Assembly: GCF_019972295.1 (NCBI RefSeq)
Contig: NZ_BLJA01000001.1
Location: forward strand, 2,794,158 to 2,858,157
Source: Geobacter sp. AOG2
GTDB lineage: Bacteria > Desulfobacterota > Desulfuromonadia > Geobacterales > Pseudopelobacteraceae
Length of the DNA stretch: 64,000 bases
Reading direction: 5' to 3'
The notes beneath the pieces are model-generated. The model was not told the origin of the DNA. It was given only the letters and a program-made list of their open reading frames with translations, and did no database searches. The position numbers and the translations under genes were made by a program. Numbering within the stretch: the stretch's first letter is position 1; each line of letters opens with the position of its first letter. Positions 16,805 through 24,492 of this stretch are shown here, one piece after another.

Positions 16805-17194
16805 TCACTTAGCAAATAATACTCTCGCAATGCCAAAGGTGAACGCAAAGAGAAACCCATATGGGAAACTTTCAAGCCGGACAACATCTCTGCATCTTTT
16901 CTTCAGGTACCGTCCAATCACACTCATCAAAAATCCCAACAGTACCGGAAGAACAATAATACTCATAGACCTCATATTTGGGTCTGTTATCAGGTACTTT
17001 GGGAATATGAGGAGCGAAGACAAGCCTGCAAAGTAACCGACTACTGCATAAATGACCGCAGCAGATATAGGTGAGACTTTACTTTTTTCTGGCGCTCTGG
17101 ATCTGGAAATACTTTTCGCTATTTTCGCAGTACACACTTCAGCGGTGCCGTACAAAATAGCTTGGCCAATTATTTCGATCAGTATTTCCATCAT
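16805..17194 (-). CDS. Small polytopic membrane protein in a cassette, 129 aa
   Basis: ATG at 17194 (MMEILIEIIGQAILYG), about 9 nt after the attC-like site 2. Three hydrophobic segments are seen: SAAVIYAVVGYFAGLSSLLI, SIIVLPVLLGFLMSVIGRYL and a C-terminal FPYGFLFAFTFGIARVLF. It is basic in the loops (KKRCRDVVR). No family recognised. Low GC and short cassette-like spacing set it apart from the chromosome around it. Confidence 0.6.
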   Translation of the reverse strand: MMEILIEIIGQAILYGTAEVCTAKIAKSISRSRAPEKSKVSPISAAVIYAVVGYFAGLSSLLIFPKYLITDPNMRSMSIIVLPVLLGFLMSVIGRYLKKRCRDVVRLESFPYGFLFAFTFGIARVLFAK

Positions 17195-17202
17195 TTTTTG
17201 TC

Positions 17203-17268
17203 ACCTAACGGCTCGGCCGGTAACCCGGCGCAGGGTCATCGCGACCGGGTCCACTGGTCTTGTTAGAG
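17203..17268 (-). repeat. attC-like recombination site 2 (candidate)
   Basis: 66-bp imperfect hairpin on the minus strand, beginning CTCTAAC and ending GTTAGGT. The arms share TCTAAC..GACC and ACCCGG words with GGTAACCCGG in the opposite arm; the loop is TCGCGATGACCCTGCG. It lies just upstream of the 129-aa gene. The first base of the left core deviates from the RYYYAAC consensus. Confidence 0.4.
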
Positions 17269-17391
17269 TCTGATCACTCAAATTTTGGTTCAGGCCACTC
17301 AAAGGGACCAATAAGGGGTCAGGCTGCTTATTGCCCCCTGGCGACTCAATTGTTGCCTACCCCCTTCATCTGCCCTTCACTCCCCCACCAC

Positions 17392-17961
17392 TCACATAAA
17401 CCTCTTCCCCACCGAAAACGCCTTCCCCACCAGCGGCCCGACGGAATGATACCCCCTGTGGGCGGTGTCAAACACCAGCGGCTTCAGCTTGAGGATATCC
17501 GGCAGGCCGTCTTCGTCCACTATCTCCCGGTCCGCCTTCACGTCGATGATCTCGCCGACGAACTGGGTGTGTATCCCCAGGTCGAAGGTATGCACCAGCC
17601 GGCACTCCAGCACCAGCGGGAACTCCGCCGCATAGGGGGCGTCCACCAGTTCGCTCCTCACCTCCGTCAACCCGGCGATGGCGAACTTGTCCGCATTGCG
17701 CCCCGAGGCGATCCCCACGTAGTCGGCCTCGGCCATGTGGGCCTCGTCGGCGATCCCCACGGTGAACGCTTTGCGCTCCACGATGGCGTCGTAGGTATGC
17801 CGGGCCTTGCGCACGGATACGGCGATGCAGGGGGGTTCGGAACAGCAGACGCCGCCCCACGCGGCATTCATCAGGTTTGGTTTGCCTGCGCTGTCATAGG
17901 TGCCGATCATCAGTGCCGGTGTGGGGAACAGCAGGGTCTTTGCACCAAGCGATTGTTTCAT
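17392..17961 (-). CDS. Flavin reductase-like domain protein (flavoredoxin type), 189 aa
   Basis: A single FMN-binding split-barrel domain (PF01613). Recognisable pieces are FPTPALMIGTYDSAGKPNLM, AAWGGVCCSEPPCIAVSVRK, RHTYDAIVERKAFTVG and ADYVGIASGRNADKF, the last being the usual phosphate/flavin loop region. Proteins of this DIM6/NTAB group bind FMN and carry electrons or reduce flavin with NAD(P)H. ATG at 17961 follows GGGAGATGAC. It stands alone. Confidence 0.85.
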   Translation of the reverse strand: MKQSLGAKTLLFPTPALMIGTYDSAGKPNLMNAAWGGVCCSEPPCIAVSVRKARHTYDAIVERKAFTVGIADEAHMAEADYVGIASGRNADKFAIAGLTEVRSELVDAPYAAEFPLVLECRLVHTFDLGIHTQFVGEIIDVKADREIVDEDGLPDILKLKPLVFDTAHRGYHSVGPLVGKAFSVGKRFM

Positions 17962-18052
17962 GTCATCTCCCGTGTAATGGTGTCAAAGTATCTAGGAAGC
18001 GTGAGGCCGGGCTTGACGCCTGAGCATCATCGTTCCCGGAAAAGGGTCCGGC

Positions 18053-18550
18053 TCACCGGCTATCCCTTTCCAGCAGCGCCCGGCCAAGGGCTTTATTCCT
18101 GAGCAGCTTTTGTTTCGCTCTATTAGTGGCAGTAAGCGTTCCGGTGCGGATGCGGTGCAGGGCTTCCTCATTCAGAGACAGGAATCTCCGGAAGTCGCGT
18201 TTTTTGTAGGCCTTATCCGCCGCGGTCAGATAGGCTTTGACCGTGGTGAAGGAGTAGCGTTTATGAGGGACCGCGCGTTCCTGGTGCGGCACAGGCCGTT
18301 CTTTGACCTGCTCCGGCGGTGGCGGCGGCGTGGTCGTTGCCGCAGGCGGTGCCGTTGTTTCTTTTGGCGGTGACGGGGGGGGTGGGGGGACCGGTTGCGT
18401 GGGAGGCGACAGCGGATTGGGTTTGTCCATCCGATCCGCAGGATTGTAGATATTGGATGCGGGGTTCTCGATCTTGAACATCTCCGCCGCTGCAGGCGCA
18501 GTCAGACAGAGAGCAACAACGATTCCGGCGGCGGCTCTTCTCATGGGCAT
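18053..18550 (-). CDS. Secreted proline-rich hypothetical protein, 165 aa
   Basis: ATG at 18550 (MPMRRAAAGIVVALCL) after GTGAGGAAATC; the longer frame begins before the likely transcript. A signal peptide ends APAAA near residue 22. Next come SNIYNPADRMDKPNP, a long Pro-rich linker (PPPPPSPPKETTAPPAA and similar), and a positively charged helical C-terminal third (YSFTTVKAYLTAADKAYKKR). The short SNIYNPA..MD.PNP segment is reminiscent of small conserved Geobacter exported proteins, but I cannot name a family. Driven by module C. Confidence 0.6.
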   Translation of the reverse strand: MPMRRAAAGIVVALCLTAPAAAEMFKIENPASNIYNPADRMDKPNPLSPPTQPVPPPPPSPPKETTAPPAATTTPPPPPEQVKERPVPHQERAVPHKRYSFTTVKAYLTAADKAYKKRDFRRFLSLNEEALHRIRTGTLTATNRAKQKLLRNKALGRALLERDSR

Positions 18551-18656
18551 GATTTCCTCACGTTCCCGATCTTGCGTAACAGGCTGCGGAAAATCCACGG
18601 CTCTGGGCGTCAGGCCGTGCATTCTCTAAAAATAGGCGAGCAAACACCTTCTTCCC

Positions 18657-18715
18657 CTTTTACACCCCGCAAAACCCGATTTCAATATTAAATCAACGTG
18701 TTAATTTTATTAACA
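18657..18715 (-). promoter_or_regulatory. Repeated promoter module C
   Basis: Dyad TGTTAATAAAATTAACA at 18715-18699, 13 bp, TTGAAA at 18685-18680, 17 bp, TAAAAG at 18662-18657 on the minus strand. It precedes the secreted proline-rich protein gene. Confidence 0.65.
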
Positions 18716-18758
18716 TTTTCGCGCCACCATCCTATTTGCCTGTTATCACATGAAAAAA

Positions 18759-18783
18759 GGCACCCGGAACGTGCCCGGATGCC
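18759..18783 (-). terminator. Intrinsic terminator after the TraF-like barrel gene
   Basis: Repeated-family hairpin GGCATCCGGG...CCGGGTGCC with TTTTTT on the minus strand. Confidence 0.8.
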
Positions 18784-18839
18784 TTCGATTGCGTCGTTTT
18801 GCCACGAAAAAAAGTTTCGCGGATGAGCGTTTGAACCTG

Positions 18840-20039
18840 CTAAAACGCCATGTTCAGGCTGCACTGCACCTTGCCCTCGGAGGGATAGGAATGGTTGTCG
18901 TAGCGCACGGAGCCCAGGCCGTAAGCGCCGTCGATATCGAGGAAGAGAAACGGTGCGCCGACGCTGAAACCGGCGGTTACGGCGCCGCTGCCCGATTCGG
19001 CAAGGTCGGTGTAGCCCCCGGCGCGGAACTTGAGAGACTCGAAGGGGTGGAATTCCGCGCCGCCGCCCAGTTTCTGGCTCTTGAGCCCCGGCACCAGGGT
19101 GGTGTTCTTAATCACGTCCACGTCGCCGACCAGATCCAGCCAGCTCAACAGCTCCGCGGAGAATCCGGCGCGGACCTGCGGGTCCACGGTGATCTTGTCG
19201 CCGTTTTTCGCTTTGAACGAGGGGGAGTTGAGGTATTTGCCCACCATGGCGACGGTGACCGGGACCGGCAGGAAGCTACCCATCTTCCACATGGCGCCGA
19301 GATCGACCCCCCACGAGGAGGAGCCGTTGCGGTTTTTGGACAGGTCTTTGGTCAGGTCTTTCGAGGAGATGGAGGTGCCGGTGGCGGTATCGAAGATCTG
19401 CGACGTGGTGGAGGTCGCCTCGCCGTAGAGGTATTTGCCGGTGACGCCGAGGCCGACATGGCCCAGCTTGCCCACATCCATGAGGTAGCCGTAGGATACG
19501 GGGGCTTCGATGAGCGCAATGCCGCGCGTTGTGACGGTCTCTTGCGACAGCGTCGTATTGATGGCGTTTATGGAGCTGGTGTCCACGGGAACGGTGTGGG
19601 GGACCGCCCCACCCTCGAAGGTCCCGAAGACGCCGAAGCCGAACTGCTTGACCTGGACGCCGAGGGCGGCGTCGGCGGTGGCCCGCAGGTTGTCGGTGGG
19701 GGAGACGTTGGCGACGGCGTCGGCAAGGTTAGTCTGGGCGGTGGCGTCCGCCTGGTTGTTGTTCCAGGCGTCGTAGGCCTTGGACATGTTGTCCATGTCT
19801 TCCGCCAGCTTCTTGTCCGGCTGCAGGCCGGCTCCGGCCGTCAGGGACACGGTGACGGACTTCTTCGCAAAGGCCAGGCCGGCGGGATTCCAGTACGGGG
19901 ACATGGCCCCGTCGCTGCGGGCCACCCCGGCCCCGCCGACGCCGAGGGAGCCGTTGCCCACCGCTTGGAATTCGAGAGCATGCCCGCTCTCGCAGAGACC
20001 GAGGACCACAACGGCGGCTACGACCGAACGCTTCAACAT
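18840..20039 (-). CDS. TraF-like outer-membrane beta-barrel protein, 399 aa
   Basis: ATG at 20039 after CAGGAGGAAG. The signal peptide ends GHA (about residue 21). The following GNGSLGVGGAGVARSDGAMS and YWNPAGLAFAKK is the diagnostic start of the TraF_2/FadL-like barrel family (PF13729): a plug-like N-terminus and alternating strands such as RGIALIEAPVSYGYLMD, VGLGVTGKYLYGEAT and RAGGYTDLAESGSG. The chain ends SLNMAF, an aromatic barrel end. The name refers to a plasmid transfer protein but chromosomal members are usually of unknown role, probably hydrophobic-compound passage or envelope structure. Confidence 0.75.
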   Translation of the reverse strand: MLKRSVVAAVVVLGLCESGHALEFQAVGNGSLGVGGAGVARSDGAMSPYWNPAGLAFAKKSVTVSLTAGAGLQPDKKLAEDMDNMSKAYDAWNNNQADATAQTNLADAVANVSPTDNLRATADAALGVQVKQFGFGVFGTFEGGAVPHTVPVDTSSINAINTTLSQETVTTRGIALIEAPVSYGYLMDVGKLGHVGLGVTGKYLYGEATSTTSQIFDTATGTSISSKDLTKDLSKNRNGSSSWGVDLGAMWKMGSFLPVPVTVAMVGKYLNSPSFKAKNGDKITVDPQVRAGFSAELLSWLDLVGDVDVIKNTTLVPGLKSQKLGGGAEFHPFESLKFRAGGYTDLAESGSGAVTAGFSVGAPFLFLDIDGAYGLGSVRYDNHSYPSEGKVQCSLNMAF

Positions 20040-20100
20040 GGGGACTTCCTCCTGGGTTGAGATTACTGTGTGTTGTGCCGGTAATTCGGCCCTTCATTCA

Positions 20101-22122
20101 TCAAGGCTGATCGGTGGCTTTCTTCAAAAGCGCCGCAAGCTCGTTCGGCCGGTACGGCTTCTGGATGAAACCGGCCAGCCCCTTGCCCGAAAAGCGGCTG
20201 ATGGAGTCGGATTCATTGTACCCGCTGGTGAGAATGACCCTGACGTTGGGGTTGATGCGCCTCAGCTCGGTATATGCGGCGGTGCCGTCCATATGCGGCA
20301 TGGTCATGTCCAGCAGCACCAGGTCGATTTCGTCCCCGTGTTTCCGGTATACCTCAAGGGCCTCCAGGCCGTTTTCGGCCGTGAGTACCTTGTAGCCCCA
20401 TTGCGTTATCATCAATTCCGCCACGGTGCGGACGGTTTCCTCGTCGTCCACGACGAGCACGGTCCCGCTGCCGCGCAAATCCTGGAAAGCGTCCAGGACG
20501 TTTTCCCGGCAACGGTCGCTGGTCGCTTCAAGGGCCGGCAGGAGGATTTTGAAGGAGGTGCCCCTGCCGGGTTCGCTGTACACCTTTATGGCGCCGCGAT
20601 GACCGCGAATGATGCCGATGACGGCCGAAAGCCCCAGACCGCGGCCGGTAAACTTCGTCGTGAAGAAGGGGTCGAAAATGCGGAAGCGGGTTTCCTCACT
20701 CATGCCGCACCCGTTGTCGGAAACCTCCAGGGTGAGATAATGGCCTTCGGTGAGGTCCTCGTCGGCAAGGGTCGTGGTCAGATAGTGGCGGTCGACATTG
20801 ATCAATCCCGTGGATACGCAAATCACGCCGCTTTTGTCGTTTATCGCATCGGAGGCGTTGATGACCAGATTCAGGACCACCTGCTGGATTTGCGAGACGT
20901 CGCCCTCGAACAGCGGGAGATTATCGGCAAAATTGAACTTGAGAATGCATGATTTGGATATGGATATGGAGAGTAAATGTTCTATGTCCGTGATCACTTC
21001 GTCGAGTTTCAGGGACTGGGTCGTATACTTGCCTTTTCCCGCATAGGCCAGAAGGTTTTTGGTCAGGTCGGCGGCGCTCTTGGCGGATTTTATGATCTGC
21101 TCGATATTATGCCGGTCCGGAGACGTGAGCGGCAAACGCATCAAGGTCAGATCGGCGTATCCCATCATCCCCACGAGGATATTGTTGAAGTCGTGGGCAA
21201 TCCCGCCGGCAAGGACGCCGAGGCTTTCAAGCTTCTGCACATGAAGCAGTTGCTTGTTCAGGTTCTGCCGTTCCTCCTCCAGCACCTTCATTTGGCTGAT
21301 ATCGTTCAGTATCAGCACGGACCCCTGGAATTTGCCGCTGACATCGAGCATTTTTTGCATGCACACCAGGAAATGAAACCTCCCGGCGGCGGTTTCGACC
21401 TCATTCTCCATGTAGAGGCGGCTGTCCTGGCTTGCCTCGAGCTTCCTGACGTCGTCTTCGATTATGGCCGGGATTGCGGTAACTTGGCCCGAATAATATT
21501 GGGTTCCCGGAGTGTCGACCCCGTAAAAGATCCTGCCCGCCGCCAGATTGAAATTAAGGACCTTATTGTCGTTGCCGATGATGAAGACGGGGTTCGGCGA
21601 ACTTTCGAAGATGGTAAGATACCGGTTCTTCTCGTTGTTCAATTCGATATTCTTCTCTTGCAACTCCCGGTTGCGGCCCGATTCGGTCGTATTGATCCAT
21701 TCCGTCGAGAAAGCCAGCTCCACCCGGTCGAAATACAGGACGACGATCTCCCGGTAACGTTCCTTGTCCTCTGCACTGAAATCCGATTGCCTGATCAGGT
21801 CGACATACGATTTGCGGTAATACTTCATAAGGCCGAGAAAGAGACAGAAATCTATGCCGCGTTCCCGGTGTTTCTGAGCCTCCCCAATACCGAAGGCCCC
21901 TATGGGGTCCCCGAGAAAATCCTCTTTCGCCGCCAGATACGGCAGGGGCGCCCCCCTCTGCAATGCCTCCAGGAGAGGTGCGGAGAGCCCGGAAACCGAT
22001 GTTCGCCAAGCTTCCAGGAGGGTTGAGGTGAATTCCGTATAACGGTGGTCTTTGGCATAACCAAGGACCCGGTCCATCAACCAGTTTTCATTGCTGACGA
22101 TAAGATCGTGCAGATTCCGCAT
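20101..22122 (-). CDS. PAS hybrid histidine kinase with C-terminal receiver, 673 aa
   Basis: ATG at 22122 after GGGGGAA. Residues 1-145 are an all-helical sensory module (FCLFLGLMKYYRKSYVDLI) of a type common in Geobacter kinases and reminiscent of RsbR N-terminal domains. A PAS domain covers about 165-280 (SPNPVFIIGNDNKVLNFNLA). HisKA carries His310 in AGGIAHDFNNIL, then an ATPase domain with VLNLVINASDAI, SDNGCGM, FTTKFTGRGLGL. A receiver at about 555-673 has phospho-Asp605 (LLDMTMPHMDG) and Lys in FIQKPYRP. No membrane segment: a cytoplasmic sensor. No partner regulator adjacent. Confidence 0.9.
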   Translation of the reverse strand: MRNLHDLIVSNENWLMDRVLGYAKDHRYTEFTSTLLEAWRTSVSGLSAPLLEALQRGAPLPYLAAKEDFLGDPIGAFGIGEAQKHRERGIDFCLFLGLMKYYRKSYVDLIRQSDFSAEDKERYREIVVLYFDRVELAFSTEWINTTESGRNRELQEKNIELNNEKNRYLTIFESSPNPVFIIGNDNKVLNFNLAAGRIFYGVDTPGTQYYSGQVTAIPAIIEDDVRKLEASQDSRLYMENEVETAAGRFHFLVCMQKMLDVSGKFQGSVLILNDISQMKVLEEERQNLNKQLLHVQKLESLGVLAGGIAHDFNNILVGMMGYADLTLMRLPLTSPDRHNIEQIIKSAKSAADLTKNLLAYAGKGKYTTQSLKLDEVITDIEHLLSISISKSCILKFNFADNLPLFEGDVSQIQQVVLNLVINASDAINDKSGVICVSTGLINVDRHYLTTTLADEDLTEGHYLTLEVSDNGCGMSEETRFRIFDPFFTTKFTGRGLGLSAVIGIIRGHRGAIKVYSEPGRGTSFKILLPALEATSDRCRENVLDAFQDLRGSGTVLVVDDEETVRTVAELMITQWGYKVLTAENGLEALEVYRKHGDEIDLVLLDMTMPHMDGTAAYTELRRINPNVRVILTSGYNESDSISRFSGKGLAGFIQKPYRPNELAALLKKATDQP

Positions 22123-22231
22123 GCAATAAATTCCCCCAACGAATCTTATCGGCGTCGTAATTCATACCTTTACCATTATGCCGGCCCGGCCAAAATGACG
22201 GCAAACACGACGCCGCACCAACGGTCCTCCT

Positions 22232-22290
22232 CTTCTACCTTACACAAAACAGAATTTCAACGTAATTTCAGGATGCTGAAAATTTTACAC
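22232..22290 (-). promoter_or_regulatory. Repeated promoter module D, dyad degenerate
   Basis: TTGAAA (22260-22255), 17 bp, TAGAAG (22237-22232) match the other modules base for base in the hexamers. At the expected dyad position (22290-22274) only GTGTAA-AATTT-TCAGCA is left, and no family terminator is upstream. It would serve the hybrid kinase gene. Confidence 0.5.
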
Positions 22291-22306
22291 ACATGGAGCA
22301 ATCGGC

Positions 22307-23194
22307 CTATCCCCCGGCGACCTCGGGCGCACCGGCCAATGCCAGCCAGGCCTGGGCGGCGTGGGACAGGTAGCCGCCGCGCCGCCACACCAGGGCCATG
22401 TGCCAATAGATCGCCGGATGCTCGATGGGGAGGCGCTTCGTCAGGGGGTGTGGGCGCTGCTCGGCGATCAACCGCGGCAGCAGGGCGATGCCGAGCCCCG
22501 CGGCGACCAGCTCGATGATGAAATCCACCTGGCTCGACCGGGTCGCCACCCTGGGTGTGAACCCGCTTTCCCGGCATGCCGCCATGATCATCGGATTGAG
22601 CGCGAAGCCTTCGCCGTACAGGATGAACGGCAGATCGGCCAGCGCCTTGAAGGTAAGCTTCTCGCGGCGCGCCAGGGGATGATCGGCGGCCAGGAGCACG
22701 TCGATCGGCTCCCGCCGCACCTCCTGCCAATCGAACTCCCCGCTCACCGGCAAAAGCGAGGCGGCCAGATCCAGCTCGCCGGCCAGCACCAGTTCTTCCA
22801 GGCGCTGGCTGCCATGCTCCAGCAGCTTGATCTCCACACCGGGATACCGGCTCCGGTAGGCGGCAAACCAGCGGGCAAAGAGGGTATTGCTGCCGATCAA
22901 GGGGAATCCCAGGCGCAGCGTGCCCCCCTTGAGGCCCCGCACCTCCTCCAGCTCCGTCCGCAGATCGTCGCCCTGGGCCAGGATGCTCGCGGCCCGGCGA
23001 AAGACGACCTCGCCCGCCTCCGTCAGCCTGCTCTGGTGGCCGACCCGTTCCAGCAACCGGACCCCCAACTCGTCCTCAAGCTGCTTGACCGCCTTGCTCA
23101 CCGTGGATTGGGTGACGAACACCGCCTTGGCGGCCCGGGAAAAGCCCCCCTGGCGGACCACCTCCACAAACGCCCGCAACGCCCGGATTTCCAT
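22307..23194 (-). CDS. LysR-family regulator next to lrgAB (CidR-like), 295 aa
   Basis: The N-terminal winged helix is typical (MEIRALRAFVEVVRQGGFSR, AAKAVFVTQSTVSKAVKQLE, LGVRLLERVG) and is followed by a substrate-binding-type effector domain (RLGFPLIGSNTLFARWFAAY, LLPRLIAEQRPHPLTKR). Divergent from an lrgA/lrgB pair with a 102-bp gap, the same layout as cidR-cidAB, where the regulator responds to acetate or pyruvate overflow. The dyad at 23199-23213 lies in front of its own start, so it probably also controls itself. Confidence 0.85.
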   Translation of the reverse strand: MEIRALRAFVEVVRQGGFSRAAKAVFVTQSTVSKAVKQLEDELGVRLLERVGHQSRLTEAGEVVFRRAASILAQGDDLRTELEEVRGLKGGTLRLGFPLIGSNTLFARWFAAYRSRYPGVEIKLLEHGSQRLEELVLAGELDLAASLLPVSGEFDWQEVRREPIDVLLAADHPLARREKLTFKALADLPFILYGEGFALNPMIMAACRESGFTPRVATRSSQVDFIIELVAAGLGIALLPRLIAEQRPHPLTKRLPIEHPAIYWHMALVWRRGGYLSHAAQAWLALAGAPEVAGG

Positions 23195-23198
23195 GAGT

Positions 23199-23213
23199 AT
23201 TCCTATTTGGAAT
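23199..23213. promoter_or_regulatory. LysR-type operator in the lysR-lrgA intergenic region
   Basis: Perfect dyad ATTCC-TATTT-GGAAT containing a T-N11-A core. It overlaps the ribosome site of the LysR gene. A candidate lrgA promoter, TTTACG-N17-TACAAT, lies downstream on the plus strand. Confidence 0.45.
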
Positions 23214-23296
23214 CAATATAAGTCGATAAATTCATTTTACGAATATCACGAATCGGCTTACAATTCAATCATGCAGGTTGCAGAAAGGGATTAGCC

Positions 23297-23722
23297 ATGA
23301 ATATGTACCATCATCTCAAGATCGTCTGGCGGCGGCGCTGCCGCTCAAGCCTGTTTTTGCAGACACTTCTCATCATGATCTTCTGGCTGGCGGGCGAGTT
23401 TGTCGCACGGGCCGCCCACCTGCCCATACCGGGGGCCATCGTGGGGCTGTTCATCGTCCTTGCCCTTCTGGGGAGCAAGCGGCTCAGCGTGTGCTCGGTG
23501 CAGCGGGGGGCGCGGCTGTTTATCGCGGATATGCTCCTGTTCTTCGTACCGGCCGTATTGGCGGTCCTGGACCATCCCGAGCTGCTCGGCATGGTGGGCT
23601 TGAAGATCCTCGCGGTGATCGTACTGGGGACGCTCACCGTCATGGTCGTCACGGCCACGGTCATCGATGTGTGCTATAGCCTGAACCTGACGGGGAAGGG
23701 ACCTGCCGATGCCGCAGAGTGA
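23297..23722 (+). CDS. lrgA: LrgA/CidA-family membrane protein, 141 aa
   Basis: Four membrane segments with the family marker HLPIPGAIVGLFIVLALL (PIPGxxxGxxxL), RLSVCSVQRGARLFIADMLL and FFVPAVLAVLDHPELLGMVG. The family is described as holin-like and is linked to export of small carboxylates or to cell lysis control. ATG at 23297 after AAAGGGATTAG. It overlaps lrgB by 14 nt. Confidence 0.9.
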   Translation: MNMYHHLKIVWRRRCRSSLFLQTLLIMIFWLAGEFVARAAHLPIPGAIVGLFIVLALLGSKRLSVCSVQRGARLFIADMLLFFVPAVLAVLDHPELLGMVGLKILAVIVLGTLTVMVVTATVIDVCYSLNLTGKGPADAAE

Positions 23723-24407
23723 GATGATCCTGCAGGCCGCGTTCTGGTCCGCCTTGACCATTGCGCTCTATGTGGGCGGGAAAGAGCTGTACCGCCGCTT
23801 CCCCCGCTGGTGGACGTCGCCGCTCCTGGTCGCGCCGCTCGTGCTGATCCTGGCCGCGCTGGCGCTTCACGAGACCTATGGGGAGTACATCCGGGGGACC
23901 CACTGGCTGGTCGCCCTGCTCGCGCCCGTGACCGTATCGTTCGCCGTCCCCATCTACGAGCAACGCTCGTTGATCCGCCGCCACTGGCCTTTGCTGGTCC
24001 TCGGCATGCTGGCGGGGAGCGCCGCGTCCATAGCCTCTTCCTGGGCGCTGTCCAACCTCCTCGGCCTGGACGACGCCACGCGCCTGAGCCTGCTGCCCCG
24101 TTCCCTGAGCACCCCCTTCGCCATGACCGTATCGGGCGACATCGGGGGCATCCCGGCGCTCACGGCGGTGTTCGTGGTGATTACCGGACTTTTGGGCGCG
24201 GTGATGGGCGAGGGTTTGATCAACTTCCTGCCGCTGCGCTCTTCCGTGGCCCGCGGGGCTTTGCTCGGCATGGGCGCCCACGGGGCGGGCACCGCCAAGG
24301 CCTATCAGATCGACGGGGAGATCGGCACCATTGCCGGGCTCGTCATGGTGCTGGTCGGCATGCTCAACGTCCTGGCCGCGCCCCTGCTCGTTCATGTTCT
24401 GCGGTGA
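23709..24407 (+). CDS. lrgB: LrgB/CidB-family membrane protein, 232 aa
   Basis: Polytopic protein with the LrgB hallmarks: TSPLLVAPLVLILAALAL, SLLPRSLSTPFAMTVSGDIG (the conserved PKSVTTPIA-like region) and GALLGMGAHGAGTAKAYQID (GxxxHxxGTA). It works with LrgA; recent work links these pairs to pyruvate or other organic acid movement. The start overlaps lrgA, so the two form an operon under the divergent LysR protein. Confidence 0.92.
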   Translation: MPQSEMILQAAFWSALTIALYVGGKELYRRFPRWWTSPLLVAPLVLILAALALHETYGEYIRGTHWLVALLAPVTVSFAVPIYEQRSLIRRHWPLLVLGMLAGSAASIASSWALSNLLGLDDATRLSLLPRSLSTPFAMTVSGDIGGIPALTAVFVVITGLLGAVMGEGLINFLPLRSSVARGALLGMGAHGAGTAKAYQIDGEIGTIAGLVMVLVGMLNVLAAPLLVHVLR

Positions 24408-24492
24408 TGGGGGGGAAGACAGTATACTTGATTGACCGGAATCCCCCCCTGCCGCCGGAATATCCCTAAAGCACTCGCGGCAATTCCCCGCG

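Noticed and set aside
16430-17194. Toxin-antitoxin pair
   Set aside because: Both products are membrane proteins separated by a 96-bp gap with an attC-like site; no known toxin motif is visible.
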